A stretch of DNA of 64,000 nucleotides from Saccharothrix sp. NRRL B-16314 (GTDB taxonomy: Bacteria; Actinomycetota; Actinomycetes; Mycobacteriales; Pseudonocardiaceae): the NCBI RefSeq assembly GCF_000716595.1, contig NZ_JNXC01000023.1, positions 62,001 through 126,000 of the forward strand. The letters are read 5' to 3'. Below are positions 1-6,924 of this stretch, piece after piece. The notes under the pieces were generated by a model that did no database searches, was not told where the DNA came from, and saw only the letters and a list, made by a program, of their open reading frames with translations. How positions within the stretch are numbered: the first letter of the stretch is position 1; every line of letters starts with the position of its first letter. The position numbers and the translations under genes were made by a program.

Positions 1-212
1 CGGTCCCGCTGCGCGGCCAGGATGAACCGCAGGCGCTCGACGTCCGCCGAGCTGAACTGGCGGTACCCCGAGGCCGTGCGCGCCGGGCGGACCAACCCCT
101 CCGACTCCAGGAACCGGATCTTGGAGATGGTGACGTCGGGGAAGTCCGACCGGAGCTGCGCCAACACCGCCCCGATGCTCGACCCCCCGCGTGACCGCCC
201 GGCCGCCGTCAC
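1..212 (-). CDS. ftsR: FtsR-type MerR-family regulator, N-terminal part (cut by window edge)
   Basis: Only the first 70 or so codons lie in the window, running off the left edge. They encode a MerR-type winged helix: a stretch reading [20 protein letters not shown] followed by [20 protein letters not shown], the standard recognition helix and wing. The GTG start at 212 is the only in-frame start after the garA stop, 14 bp upstream. Position directly behind gcvH and garA matches the conserved actinobacterial gcvH-garA-ftsR order, where FtsR is the MerR protein that activates ftsZ in corynebacteria. The name rests on that synteny plus the DNA-binding half; the effector half is not visible. Confidence 0.8.
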   Translation of the reverse strand, partial: MTAAGRSRGGSSIGAVLAQLRSDFPDVTISKIRFLESEGLVRPARTASGYRQFSSADVERLRFILAAQRD

Positions 213-226
213 CGGAGCCCCATCGC

Positions 227-688
227 TCAGGCCCCCTGGCCCCCGGCGCCCGGACCGGTCAGGAACACCAGGCGGAACTTGCCGATCTGCACCTCGTCGC
301 CGTTCGCCAGCACCGCCTGGTCGACGGGCTCGCGGTTGACGTAGGTGCCGTTGAGGCTGCCCACGTCGATCACCACGAACTCGCCGCCCTCGCGGCGGAA
401 CTCGGCGTGGCGGCGGGAGACCGTCACGTCGTCGAGGAAGATGTCGCTGTCGGGGTGCCTACCCGCGCTGGTCGTGTCGCGGTCCAGCAGGAACCTCGAC
501 CCCGCGTTGGGGCCGCGCTTGACCACGAGCAGGGCCGACCCAGCGGGCAGCGCGTCGACGCCGGCGACGGCCGGCTCCTGGGCGGGCGCCTCGGCGCCCT
601 CTACCTCGGCGAGGAAGTCGGCCCGGAAAACGGAGGTCCGCTCCGGGGACTGCTCTGGCGGAACGCCTGGCCCGTCGTTCGTGCTCAC
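227..688 (-). CDS. garA: FHA-domain protein GarA/OdhI, regulator of 2-oxoglutarate metabolism
   Basis: A 153-residue protein with the GarA layout: a short acidic N-terminal tail carrying the phosphothreonine motif, then one FHA domain in the C-terminal two thirds with [19 protein letters not shown] and [11 protein letters not shown]. In mycobacteria GarA binds and inhibits 2-oxoglutarate dehydrogenase and glutamate dehydrogenase until Ser/Thr kinases phosphorylate its tail and the FHA domain folds onto it. Here the tail reads [10 protein letters not shown], so the first Thr of the usual ETTSVF pair is Arg and only one phospho-acceptor Thr remains. The GTG start at 688 is chosen because AGGAGG lies just upstream and the product then has normal family length. 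Co-directional with gcvH and ftsR. Confidence 0.93.
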   Translation of the reverse strand: MSTNDGPGVPPEQSPERTSVFRADFLAEVEGAEAPAQEPAVAGVDALPAGSALLVVKRGPNAGSRFLLDRDTTSAGRHPDSDIFLDDVTVSRRHAEFRREGGEFVVIDVGSLNGTYVNREPVDQAVLANGDEVQIGKFRLVFLTGPGAGGQGA

Positions 689-801
689 CTGAGCTCTCCT
701 CCTGCTGCTGGAAGCGTCGAGACCGCTAGAACCTATCGTGCCCGAACCCTTGTCTGAGGAGCGGCTCCCCCACCGACCGAAGAGCCGCCGGAAGATCGAC
801 G

Positions 802-1185
802 TCACTCCGATGCCGCCAGCTCCTGGTACGCGGCGGCGTCGAGCAGGTCGTCGACCGCGGTCGGGTCCTCCAGCCGCAGCTCCACCATCCACCCCTCGCC
901 GTACGGGTCGGAGTTGACCAGGTCGGGCTGCTGGTCCAACGAGTCGTTCCGGGCGACGACCTCACCGGCGAGCGGCGCGTAGATGTCCGAGACGCTCTTG
1001 GTGGACTCGACCTCTCCCAGCGTCTGGCCGGCGCCGACCTGCTCGCCGAGCTCCGGGAGCTGGACGAACACGACGTCGCCGAGTTGCTCCTGGGCGTAGT
1101 CGGTGATGCCCACGCGCACGGTGTCCTCACCGGTGCGCAGCACCCACTCATGTTCCTCGGTGTACTTGAGCTCCTCGGGAATCAC
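802..1185 (-). CDS. gcvH: Glycine cleavage system H protein
   Basis: A 127-residue lipoyl carrier protein, normal length for GcvH. The lipoylation site is in ESTKSVSDIYAP (Lys), and the N-terminal YTEEHEWV is the family signature. It shuttles the methylamine group between the P, T and L proteins of glycine cleavage. The GTG start at 1185 is preceded by AAGGAG at about 10 bp. It is transcribed with the phosphatidyltransferase upstream and garA/ftsR downstream; no other gcv gene is in the window, which is normal for actinobacteria. Confidence 0.95.
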   Translation of the reverse strand: MIPEELKYTEEHEWVLRTGEDTVRVGITDYAQEQLGDVVFVQLPELGEQVGAGQTLGEVESTKSVSDIYAPLAGEVVARNDSLDQQPDLVNSDPYGEGWMVELRLEDPTAVDDLLDAAAYQELAASE

Positions 1186-1244
1186 CGCGGTGTGCTCCTT
1201 CAATGACGGTGGATCTTCGCTGCCGGATCTTCCCACGTCGCCGT

Positions 1245-1832
1245 TCAGACGGGCGCGACCCCCGGCCGTCCGCGCAGCGCGTGGCCGAATTGGTAGAGGT
1301 ACAGCACCCCCGACCAGAGGTAGAGGGCGCAGCCCCAGACCATGAACGCGTAGGCCACCGGCCGGGCGATCTGGGCGGCGGTGGAGGTGCCCTGGGCGAG
1401 CAGCAGGATCGGGAACGCGTACAGCAGGTTGAACGTGGCGGCCTTGCCGAGGTAGTTGACCTCGAACGGCCCGTAGCCGCGGACGCGGAGCACGGGCAGG
1501 CACGCCCCGACCACCAGCTCGCGGCCGACCAGCACTGCCGCCACCCACCACGGCACGATGTCGCGCACGACGAACGCGACGAGGGTGGCGAGGATGTAGA
1601 GCCGGTCGGCCGCCGGGTCGAGCAGGGCGCCGAGCCTGCTGGTCTGGTCGAGCCAGCGGGCGATCTTGCCGTCGAGCCAGTCGGAGAGGCCCGCCGCGAC
1701 CAGCACGACGAGCGCCCAGCCGTCCGCGTGCGGTCCCAGCAGCAGGTACAGGAACAGCGGCACGCCGAGCAAACGCAGCACGCTGAGCGCGTTGGGGATG
1801 GTCAGCAGCCGGTCGGCTGGATCGTGCGACAC
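1245..1832 (-). CDS. CDP-alcohol phosphatidyltransferase family membrane protein
   Basis: A 195-residue integral membrane enzyme. The catalytic signature DG-x2-AR-x8-G-x3-D-x3-D is intact (SDWLDGKIARW followed by GALLDPAAD). Several hydrophobic segments surround it, ending in GVLYLYQFGHALRGR. The family moves a phosphatidyl group from CDP-diacylglycerol to an alcohol such as glycerol phosphate; the acceptor cannot be told from sequence (phosphatidylglycerophosphate synthase-like is the default guess). The GTG at 1832, 14 bp after the preceding gene, gives a normal N terminus; a GTG at 1892 is possible but overlaps the upstream gene. Confidence 0.85.
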   Translation of the reverse strand: MSHDPADRLLTIPNALSVLRLLGVPLFLYLLLGPHADGWALVVLVAAGLSDWLDGKIARWLDQTSRLGALLDPAADRLYILATLVAFVVRDIVPWWVAAVLVGRELVVGACLPVLRVRGYGPFEVNYLGKAATFNLLYAFPILLLAQGTSTAAQIARPVAYAFMVWGCALYLWSGVLYLYQFGHALRGRPGVAPV

Positions 1833-1845
1833 GGACGAACTGTAG

Positions 1846-2085
1846 TCACTGGACGCGCGTGCGGCTCCAGCCGCGGCGTTGCAGTTCGTCACCGCTGAGC
1901 GCTTGCGGACGACCGCGGTCGTCGACGCCGACCCAGCGGGCCCGGAAACCTTCGAGCACGTAGGCGTGGCCTTGGCTCCACACCACGCTGCACGGGGCTG
2001 TGGGCAGCGATCCCGTCCCGTTGGTGCCGGGACGCGCTGCCTTGCGCTTCGCGGGCTCGGACTCGGTTTCCGTTCTGGTGCTCAT
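1846..2085 (-). CDS. Small hypothetical protein, first gene of the gcvH operon
   Basis: A 79-residue protein of unknown function. The ATG at 2085 is supported by GGAGGG at 8 bp. The N-terminal 25 residues are polar and Lys/Arg-rich, followed by a compact segment WSQGHAYVLEGFRARWVGVD and a basic C terminus; no membrane segment or known domain is recognised. It ends 13 bp before the phosphatidyltransferase start, so the two are probably co-transcribed. It is likely a lineage-restricted conserved protein rather than a chance reading frame, because the start has a proper ribosome site and the codon third positions are GC-rich. Confidence 0.6.
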   Translation of the reverse strand: MSTRTETESEPAKRKAARPGTNGTGSLPTAPCSVVWSQGHAYVLEGFRARWVGVDDRGRPQALSGDELQRRGWSRTRVQ

Positions 2086-2527
2086 GTGCAATCCCTCCAT
2101 CAGGGTTGTCGCTCACGGCTCTCGTGGCGTTATCCCCGACACGGAATTCTGCGCGACTGTGGCCGACACCACGTCACTTCCGGGCCCAGCCGCGCCGGGA
2201 GGCGGGTTTCGTCGCTGAGTTGTGCGGATCCCGAAGTGCGCCTTCCTTCGAGGTGTAACCGCCTACGCCCGGATCAAACCGTTCACCGTACGTGGCCCGC
2301 CGCACACCGAAAGGCGCACTACACTGGTACAGGTCATGCGCCGCCCCTCCGCTTGTGGTGTCGCTACGGGCTCCGTACGGTGGGTGACGCAGCGGTTGAG
2401 CCAACAGCCGCGCCGGGAAGTCCGGCTAGCGGGCACGTTTCCGCCACGCTGCTTTCAAGCGCTGCGCACCTCGTCGCGCGACCGGGCTTCCCACCCAGCG
2501 GTTACTGAAGGTGAAGAGGAGAGCCTC
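2086..2527. other. Intergenic region between divergent genes, no gene seen
   Basis: About 440 bp between the divergent small hypothetical gene (minus) and the STAS gene (plus). It must hold both promoters, but I found no convincing -35/-10 pair, stable hairpin or RNA gene. Reading frames here lack plausible starts and family resemblance. Confidence 0.5.
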
Positions 2528-2944
2528 GTGACGGTTCAGGATCCGGACGTCGTGGCGACGAGCGGAGCCGAGTCCGCCGCCACCGGCCTGCGGGCCGGGC
2601 AGATCCGGCTCACCGTTCGCACGGTGTCCGAAGGGGTCACCGTGGTCGCGGTGAGCGGTGAGGTCGACATGCTCACCGCCCCGCAGCTGCGCGCGGACGT
2701 GCTGCCCCACATCGAAGAGGGCAGCACCCTGGTGCTCGACCTGTCCGGTGTGAGCTTCCTCGGCTCGGCCGGCCTGGCGGTGCTGGTGGAGGCGTCCCAG
2801 CACGCCCAGCGCCGCGGCGCGACGTTCCGCGTCGTCGCCGTCGAGCGCGCGGTGACCCGCCCGCTGGCGGCCACCGGTCTGGGTGAGGTGTTCAGCGTGT
2901 TCGAGTCGGTCGACCGCGCGTTGGAGGCCGAAGAGCCGCGTTGA
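2528..2944 (+). CDS. STAS-domain anti-sigma factor antagonist
   Basis: A 138-residue single-domain STAS protein of the SpoIIAA/RsbV type. After a roughly 24-residue leader comes the fold: VTVVAVSGEVDMLTAPQLR, then VLDLSGVSFLGSAGLAVL with Ser80 in the GSAG position normally phosphorylated by the anti-sigma kinase, and a C-terminal FRVVAVERAVTRPLAATG strand. Unphosphorylated forms of this family bind RsbW-type anti-sigma factors and free the sigma factor. The GTG start at 2528 follows AGGAGA. It sits next to, and converges with, the ATPase-STAS fusion gene and lies 1.3 kb from a SigF operon, so those are its likely partners. Confidence 0.85.
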   Translation: MTVQDPDVVATSGAESAATGLRAGQIRLTVRTVSEGVTVVAVSGEVDMLTAPQLRADVLPHIEEGSTLVLDLSGVSFLGSAGLAVLVEASQHAQRRGATFRVVAVERAVTRPLAATGLGEVFSVFESVDRALEAEEPR

Positions 2945-2958
2945 GACCACGCACCGCT

Positions 2959-3714
2959 CTAGCCGTGCGGAACGAGGTCCACGACCTGGTCCACGCCCGC
3001 CGCGACGAGTGCGCGGCGGGCGTGGCCGTCTTCGGGTGCTCGTACGACCACGCGGTTGCCCGCTGCCGCGGCGGCGTCGGCGACGGCCCTCAGGCTGCGG
3101 ATGAGGCCTTCGTTGCGCTCTCCGAGGGCGCCCAGGTCCACCACGACGGGCACGGTGCCACCGCGTGCCGCGGTCAGGATGCGGCGGCGGACGGCGGGCG
3201 CGGCGTGCGCCGGCACGTCCCCGAGCACGACCACCTCCACCCACCCGTCGCGTGCGGCGACCTGCACGGGTTCCGGCGGCGTGGACGGCGGCAGGAACGT
3301 GCCGCGCGATCTCTGCCCGGGCGTGAGGACGAGGGTGACGGTGGTGCCGCTCGGCTGCCGGTCGACCATCACCTCGTCGACGTTCTCGTGCATCAGCAGC
3401 AGGCCCCGGCCGCGGGCGGACAGGGTCGGCGGTGGCACGCGCCAGCAGCCGTTGTCGGCGACGACGACGCGGATGCCGCCGTCGGGCCGGGCGTCGGCGT
3501 GGATGTGCACGTTGCCGGTCGAGTCGGAGGCGTAGGCGTGCTCGACGGCGTTGCTCGCCGCCTCGTTCACCGCGATGAGCAGGTCGTAGCGGTCGTCCTC
3601 GGAGAGACCCTCGGCGGCCAGCCAGGAATCGAGTCGGGCACGGACCGCCGCGAGTTCCCCTGGCCGTGCCGGGAACTCCACTCCCCAGTGGTGGTCCGCG
3701 AGTTGATCGGTCAA
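2959..3714 (-). CDS. Anti-sigma factor ATPase fused to a STAS domain
   Basis: A 251-residue two-domain protein. Residues about 10-130 form an RsbW-like HATPase: N-box NEAASNAVEHAYA keeps the Mg-binding Asn, then VVADNGCW and the GRGLLLM lid. Residues about 150-251 are STAS-like (WVEVVVLGDVPAHAAP, VVVDLGALGERNEGL). In the STAS half the usual phospho-acceptor Ser is Asn (RNEG in place of GSAG). The TTG at 3714 is chosen because AGGAGG lies 4 bp upstream and the nearby ATG is out of frame. A kinase/phosphatase joined to its own antagonist-like domain suggests an intramolecular switch in the SigF circuit; its true partner is unproven. Confidence 0.8.
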   Translation of the reverse strand: MTDQLADHHWGVEFPARPGELAAVRARLDSWLAAEGLSEDDRYDLLIAVNEAASNAVEHAYASDSTGNVHIHADARPDGGIRVVVADNGCWRVPPPTLSARGRGLLLMHENVDEVMVDRQPSGTTVTLVLTPGQRSRGTFLPPSTPPEPVQVAARDGWVEVVVLGDVPAHAAPAVRRRILTAARGGTVPVVVDLGALGERNEGLIRSLRAVADAAAAAGNRVVVRAPEDGHARRALVAAGVDQVVDLVPHG

Positions 3715-3765
3715 AAGGCCTCCTGTCGCATCAGTCAGTCTTCCCGGCCCGCGCGTCGCTTACAC

Positions 3766-3791
3766 GTGTGAGCGACGATCAGTTCGGGTAC
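3766..3791 (+). promoter_or_regulatory. Candidate SigF/SigB-type promoter for the anti-sigma/sigma operon
   Basis: GTGT at 3766-3769 and GGGTAC at 3786-3791 are separated by 16 bp, close to the GTTT-N15/16-GGGTA pattern recognised by SigF/SigB-family factors. It lies about 42 bp before the anti-sigma start, so SigF could activate its own operon. One mismatch in the -35 element; no experimental support. Confidence 0.35.
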
Positions 3792-3832
3792 CGATAGCTT
3801 CAGCAGCACAACGAGACAGAACGGACGACGAG

Positions 3833-4270
3833 GTGAGCGTGTCGCACACTGAGCCGCGCAGCGGTGAGTCGGAGAACGCCCTGGCCGGGGTCGAGTTGCG
3901 GATGGCGGCGGATCCCACGCAGCTGTCCATCGTCCGGGCCGTGGCCGCCGACATCGCCATGCGGCAGGATTTCGACCTGGACTCCATCGAGGACTTGAAG
4001 CTGGCGGTGGACGAGGCGTGCTCGACCCTCATCTCGCTGGCCGCGACGGACGCCGTGCTCAGCGCGCGGTTCATCGTGGTCGACGGCGCGGTGCAGGTGT
4101 TCACCGAGGTGGGTTCGGAACGGTCGGCACCGCCCGACCGGGACAGTTTCGGCTGGCGGGTGCTGAGCGCGCTGGTCGACTCGGTCACGACGTGGGTCGC
4201 GCCGCGGGCCGACGGGTTCGAGGTGCACATCGACCTGGTCAAGCGGTCACTGGGGACGGTGGATGCGTGA
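3833..4270 (+). CDS. RsbW/UsfX-like anti-sigma factor of the SigF operon
   Basis: A 145-residue small HATPase-like protein (LRMAADPTQLSIVRAVAADI, LKLAVDEACSTLISLAA, FGWRVLSALVDSV). It overlaps sigF by 3 bp (GTGA), the usual translational coupling of a sigma factor with its inhibitor. The N-box is degenerate: EACST replaces the EACTN of kinase-active RsbW, and no DxGxG box is visible, so ATP-dependent phosphorylation of an antagonist is doubtful. Start could be GTG 3833 (MSVSH) or GTG 3839 (MSHTE); the second has a better-spaced GAGGTGA. Confidence 0.85.
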   Translation: MSVSHTEPRSGESENALAGVELRMAADPTQLSIVRAVAADIAMRQDFDLDSIEDLKLAVDEACSTLISLAATDAVLSARFIVVDGAVQVFTEVGSERSAPPDRDSFGWRVLSALVDSVTTWVAPRADGFEVHIDLVKRSLGTVDA

Positions 4271-5058
4271 CGGGGTCCGACGGGGGCACGACACGGTCCG
4301 GCACCCAGGGGGACTACGACCACCTGGCGCCGCTGTTCGTCCGGCTCGCCGCGACCGCGAAGGAAGATCCTGCGCGGGAGCGGCTGCGCGACGAGCTGGT
4401 GACCGAGCACCTGCCCGTGGCCAAGCACATCGCGCGGCGGTTCGGGCACCGCGGTGAGCCGTACGACGACCTGGTGCAGGTCGCCACGGTCGGCCTGATC
4501 AACGCGGTGGACCGGTTCGACCCGGAGCGGGGCAGCGACTTCCTGTCGTTCGCGGTGCCCACGATCATGGGCGAGGTCCGCAAGTACTTCCGGGACTCCA
4601 GCTGGTCGGTGCGGATGCCGCGGCGGCTCAAGGAGCTGCACCTGGCGATCAACGCGGGTTCGGCGCGGCTGTCCCAGGAGCTGGGCCGGGCGCCGACGCC
4701 GAGCGAGCTGGCGCAGCACCTCGGGCTGAGCCGGGAGGAGATCCACGAGGGGCTGGCGGCGGGCAACGCCTACCACAGCGCGTCGCTGGACGACCTGCTG
4801 GTGGCGGACGACAGCTCGATCTCGCTGGGCAGCACGCTGGGCGAGGAGGACCCCGAGCTGGAGGCGATCGAGCAGCGGGAGGCGTTGCACCCGTTGCTGG
4901 AGAAGCTGCCGGAGCGGGAGCGGAAGATCGTGGTGATGCGGTTCTTCGGGAACATGACGCAGACGCAGATCGCGCAGAAGGTCGGGATCTCGCAGATGCA
5001 CGTGTCGCGGTTGCTGGCGAAGACGCTGCGGCAGTTGCGCGAGGGTCTGACCGAGTAG
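4267..5058 (+). CDS. sigF: RNA polymerase sigma factor, SigB/SigF/SigG family
   Basis: A 263-residue group 3 sigma factor. Region 2 includes DDLVQVATVGLINAVDRFD and the -10 recognition part FLSFAVPTIMGEVRKYFRD; region 3 runs RMPRRLKELHLAINA; region 4 has the helix-turn-helix TQTQIAQKVGISQMHVSRLL. Length and motifs match SigF-type factors that control stress or sporulation genes in actinomycetes. The GTG at 4267 overlaps the anti-sigma stop codon. Expected regulation is by partner switching with the adjacent anti-sigma and STAS proteins. A strong hairpin follows downstream. Confidence 0.93.
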   Translation: MTGSDGGTTRSGTQGDYDHLAPLFVRLAATAKEDPARERLRDELVTEHLPVAKHIARRFGHRGEPYDDLVQVATVGLINAVDRFDPERGSDFLSFAVPTIMGEVRKYFRDSSWSVRMPRRLKELHLAINAGSARLSQELGRAPTPSELAQHLGLSREEIHEGLAAGNAYHSASLDDLLVADDSSISLGSTLGEEDPELEAIEQREALHPLLEKLPERERKIVVMRFFGNMTQTQIAQKVGISQMHVSRLLAKTLRQLREGLTE

Positions 5059-5143
5059 GACGCCAGACGGGGTGGGACGCGGGGTGGGACTCCGCCGGAC
5101 GGGACGGTGCCGGGGAGGTCTGCTACCGGACACCCCCGGACAC

Positions 5144-5179
5144 TCGAGGCCGCCTGACTTCCGGGTCAGGCGGCCTCGG
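5144..5179. terminator. Strong hairpin between sigF and whiB, probable bidirectional terminator
   Basis: A perfect 12-bp GC-rich stem (5146-5157 with 5166-5177) around an 8-nt loop, extendable by outer pairs. It lies between the 3' ends of sigF (plus) and the WhiB gene (minus), the right place for a shared terminator. There is no long T tract, as usual in high-GC genomes. Confidence 0.75.
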
Positions 5180-5323
5180 CGTGTTCGGGGGCCAGTGGTG
5201 TTCGATGGCCAGTACGGCGGTCGGTCCGGCCTGGGCATGGTCGGGGGTCGGGTGACGAGGCGGCCGGACGGGGTCGGGCAGTGCGGGACCGGGCAGCCCG
5301 ACGGGGTCGGGCCGCCGGACGGG

Positions 5324-5614
5324 TCAGGCAGCGGAACGGCGACGGCTCGCGATGATGCGGCGGCGCTCGTCCTCTCCCATGCCGCCCCAGACGCCGTACG
5401 GCTCCTGGACCGCCAACGCGTGCTCGCGGCACGGGTCGACGACCGGGCAGCGGGCGCAGAGCTGCTTGGCCTTCTCCTCCCGGGCGGCGCGGGCCGAGCC
5501 GCGCTCGTTGTCCGGGTGGAAGAACACCGCACTGTCACGGCCTCGGCACAAACCCTCCTTCTGCCAGTCCCAGACATCGGTCACGGGCTTGGGCAAACGC
5601 GCGGTGCTGGTCAT
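5324..5614 (-). CDS. WhiB-family iron-sulfur transcription factor (WhiB3-like)
   Basis: A 96-residue Wbl protein. The four cluster cysteines are in GLCRGRD and LCARCPVVDPC, followed by the turn EPYGVWGGMGEDERR and a basic C-terminal tail (RRRSAA) for DNA binding. The WDWQKEGLCRGRDS...FFHPD pattern resembles WhiB3, a redox-sensing partner of the principal sigma factor, more than WhiB1 or WhiB4. The ATG at 5614 has AGGGGG about 8 bp upstream. No partner gene is adjacent; it stands alone between the terminator hairpin and the DUF5709 gene. Confidence 0.92.
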   Translation of the reverse strand: MTSTARLPKPVTDVWDWQKEGLCRGRDSAVFFHPDNERGSARAAREEKAKQLCARCPVVDPCREHALAVQEPYGVWGGMGEDERRRIIASRRRSAA

Positions 5615-5701
5615 CGGGTGAACCCCCTAGCGGTGTCACATGTCCTTGATCACGGCGTACCCGCTGGTCCGGGGAAGGCAAACGTGGTGCGCCTCATCGG
5701 A

Positions 5702-5896
5702 TTACTCCGGTTCTTCCTGCGCGAGCCGTTCGTCGAGGGTTTCGCCCTCGCGCAGCTCACGCTGCGTGGTGCCGTGGCGGTCGGCGCCGCTCCAGTGCTC
5801 GGGCGGTTCGATGCCCTGCTCCAGCGGGTCGACGTCGAGTTCGTCCTCGTCCAGCTGCTCGGTCTCGTCCAGCGGACGTTCGTTCGGGTCGCTCAT
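5702..5896 (-). CDS. DUF5709-like small acidic protein
   Basis: A 64-residue, very acidic protein (LDETEQLDEDELDVDPLEQG and a C-terminal GETLDERLAQEEPE). The DPLE-G-PPE-W-ADR-GTT-E-GE-LD-RLA-EEP pattern is that of the actinobacterial DUF5709 family, function unknown. Its ATG overlaps the stop of the F420 oxidoreductase gene (ATGA), so it is translated from the same mRNA. Confidence 0.75.
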   Translation of the reverse strand: MSDPNERPLDETEQLDEDELDVDPLEQGIEPPEHWSGADRHGTTQRELREGETLDERLAQEEPE

Positions 5897-6915
5897 CGCG
5901 CACCTCCGTGTGATCGGCTCGCGGGTGTCCGGGCGGCGGGTGTCTTGGCGGCGGAATTCCGGGTAGCCAGCTCGGGCGCCACGGCGTCGGCCCAGAACGC
6001 GAAGAACCGCTCCTGGTCCGGGCCTATCTGCTGCACGTAGACCTCGTCGTAGCCGGCGTCGGCGTACTCGCGGACCGCGTCCACGTACGGCCGCGGGTCC
6101 GGGCCGACGGGCAGCGCGGACGCCACGGCCTCCTCGGTGACCAGCGTCGAGGCCTGCTCGAAGTGCCGCGGTGTCGGCAGCACCTGCGCCAGTTCACCGG
6201 GCAGGTGTTCGTTGGCCCACAACCGGTGCGCGGTCTTCACACCGGCCTCGGCGGACTCCGCGTGGCACACCTTGAACCCGGCCTGCGTCGGCTTGCCCTC
6301 GCCTCCGGCGGACCGGAACTTCGAGATCAGCGACGGGTCCGGCATGGTCGAGCAGAAGCCGTCGCCGATCCGGCCGGCCAGGTCCGCCGCCTTCAGCCCG
6401 AACGCCGACACGTACACCGGGACCGGTGACGGTGGCAGCGTGTAGAGCCGGGCGTTCTCGACCGTGTAGTGCCGGCCGCGGTGGCTGACCTCCTCGCCCG
6501 TCCACAGCGCCCGCATGACCTCGACGGCCTCTTCCAGCATCTCCAGCCGCTCGGGCGCGGACGGCCACCGGTCGCCGAGGATGTGCTCGTTCAGCGCCTC
6601 GCCGGTGCCCACCCCGAGGGTGAACCCGCCGCGGCACTGGAGGGCGGCCGTCGCCGCGGCCTGCGCCACCACGGCCGGGTGAATCCGGACCGTCGGGCAG
6701 GTGACGGCCGTGGTCACGGGCAGTGAGGTGACCTCGGACAACGCGCCGATGACCGACCAGACGAACGGGCTGTTGCCCTGCTCGTCGTTCCACGGGTGGT
6801 AGTGGTCGGAGATCCACAGCCGCTCGAAACCGGCCTGTTCCGCCCACCGCGCCTGCTGCACCAGCTCGCGCGGACCGAACTCCTCGCTGGAGAGGAAGTA
6901 ACCCATCGAGACCAT
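5893..6915 (-). CDS. F420-dependent LLM-class oxidoreductase (G6PDH-like family)
   Basis: A 340-residue luciferase-like TIM-barrel enzyme. Recognisable parts are GYFLSSEEFGPRELV, the FERLWISDHYHPW segment that packs on F420, TAVTCPTVRIHPAVVAQAAAT, GVGTGEALNEHI and VYVSAFGLKAADLAGRIGDG, all typical of the F420-dependent glucose-6-phosphate dehydrogenase-like branch. It should transfer hydride to or from coenzyme F420, but the substrate cannot be assigned. The C-terminal 20 residues are Ala/Thr/Arg-rich and probably disordered. It starts 9 bp after the ThDP enzyme gene and likely depends on coupling, since no ribosome site is seen. Confidence 0.88.
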   Translation of the reverse strand: MVSMGYFLSSEEFGPRELVQQARWAEQAGFERLWISDHYHPWNDEQGNSPFVWSVIGALSEVTSLPVTTAVTCPTVRIHPAVVAQAAATAALQCRGGFTLGVGTGEALNEHILGDRWPSAPERLEMLEEAVEVMRALWTGEEVSHRGRHYTVENARLYTLPPSPVPVYVSAFGLKAADLAGRIGDGFCSTMPDPSLISKFRSAGGEGKPTQAGFKVCHAESAEAGVKTAHRLWANEHLPGELAQVLPTPRHFEQASTLVTEEAVASALPVGPDPRPYVDAVREYADAGYDEVYVQQIGPDQERFFAFWADAVAPELATRNSAAKTPAARTPASRSHGGAR

Positions 6916-6924
6916 GGCCGACGG

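Noticed and set aside
5144..5179. Hairpin as a riboswitch or small RNA
   Set aside because: It is a simple perfect stem between two converging 3' ends with no extended conserved structure, so a terminator explains it.
3760..5577. Long minus-strand open frame opposite the anti-sigma and sigF genes
   Set aside because: It is low-complexity Arg/Pro/Ser text typical of the reverse of high-GC genes. Both plus-strand genes have clear domains and ribosome sites.
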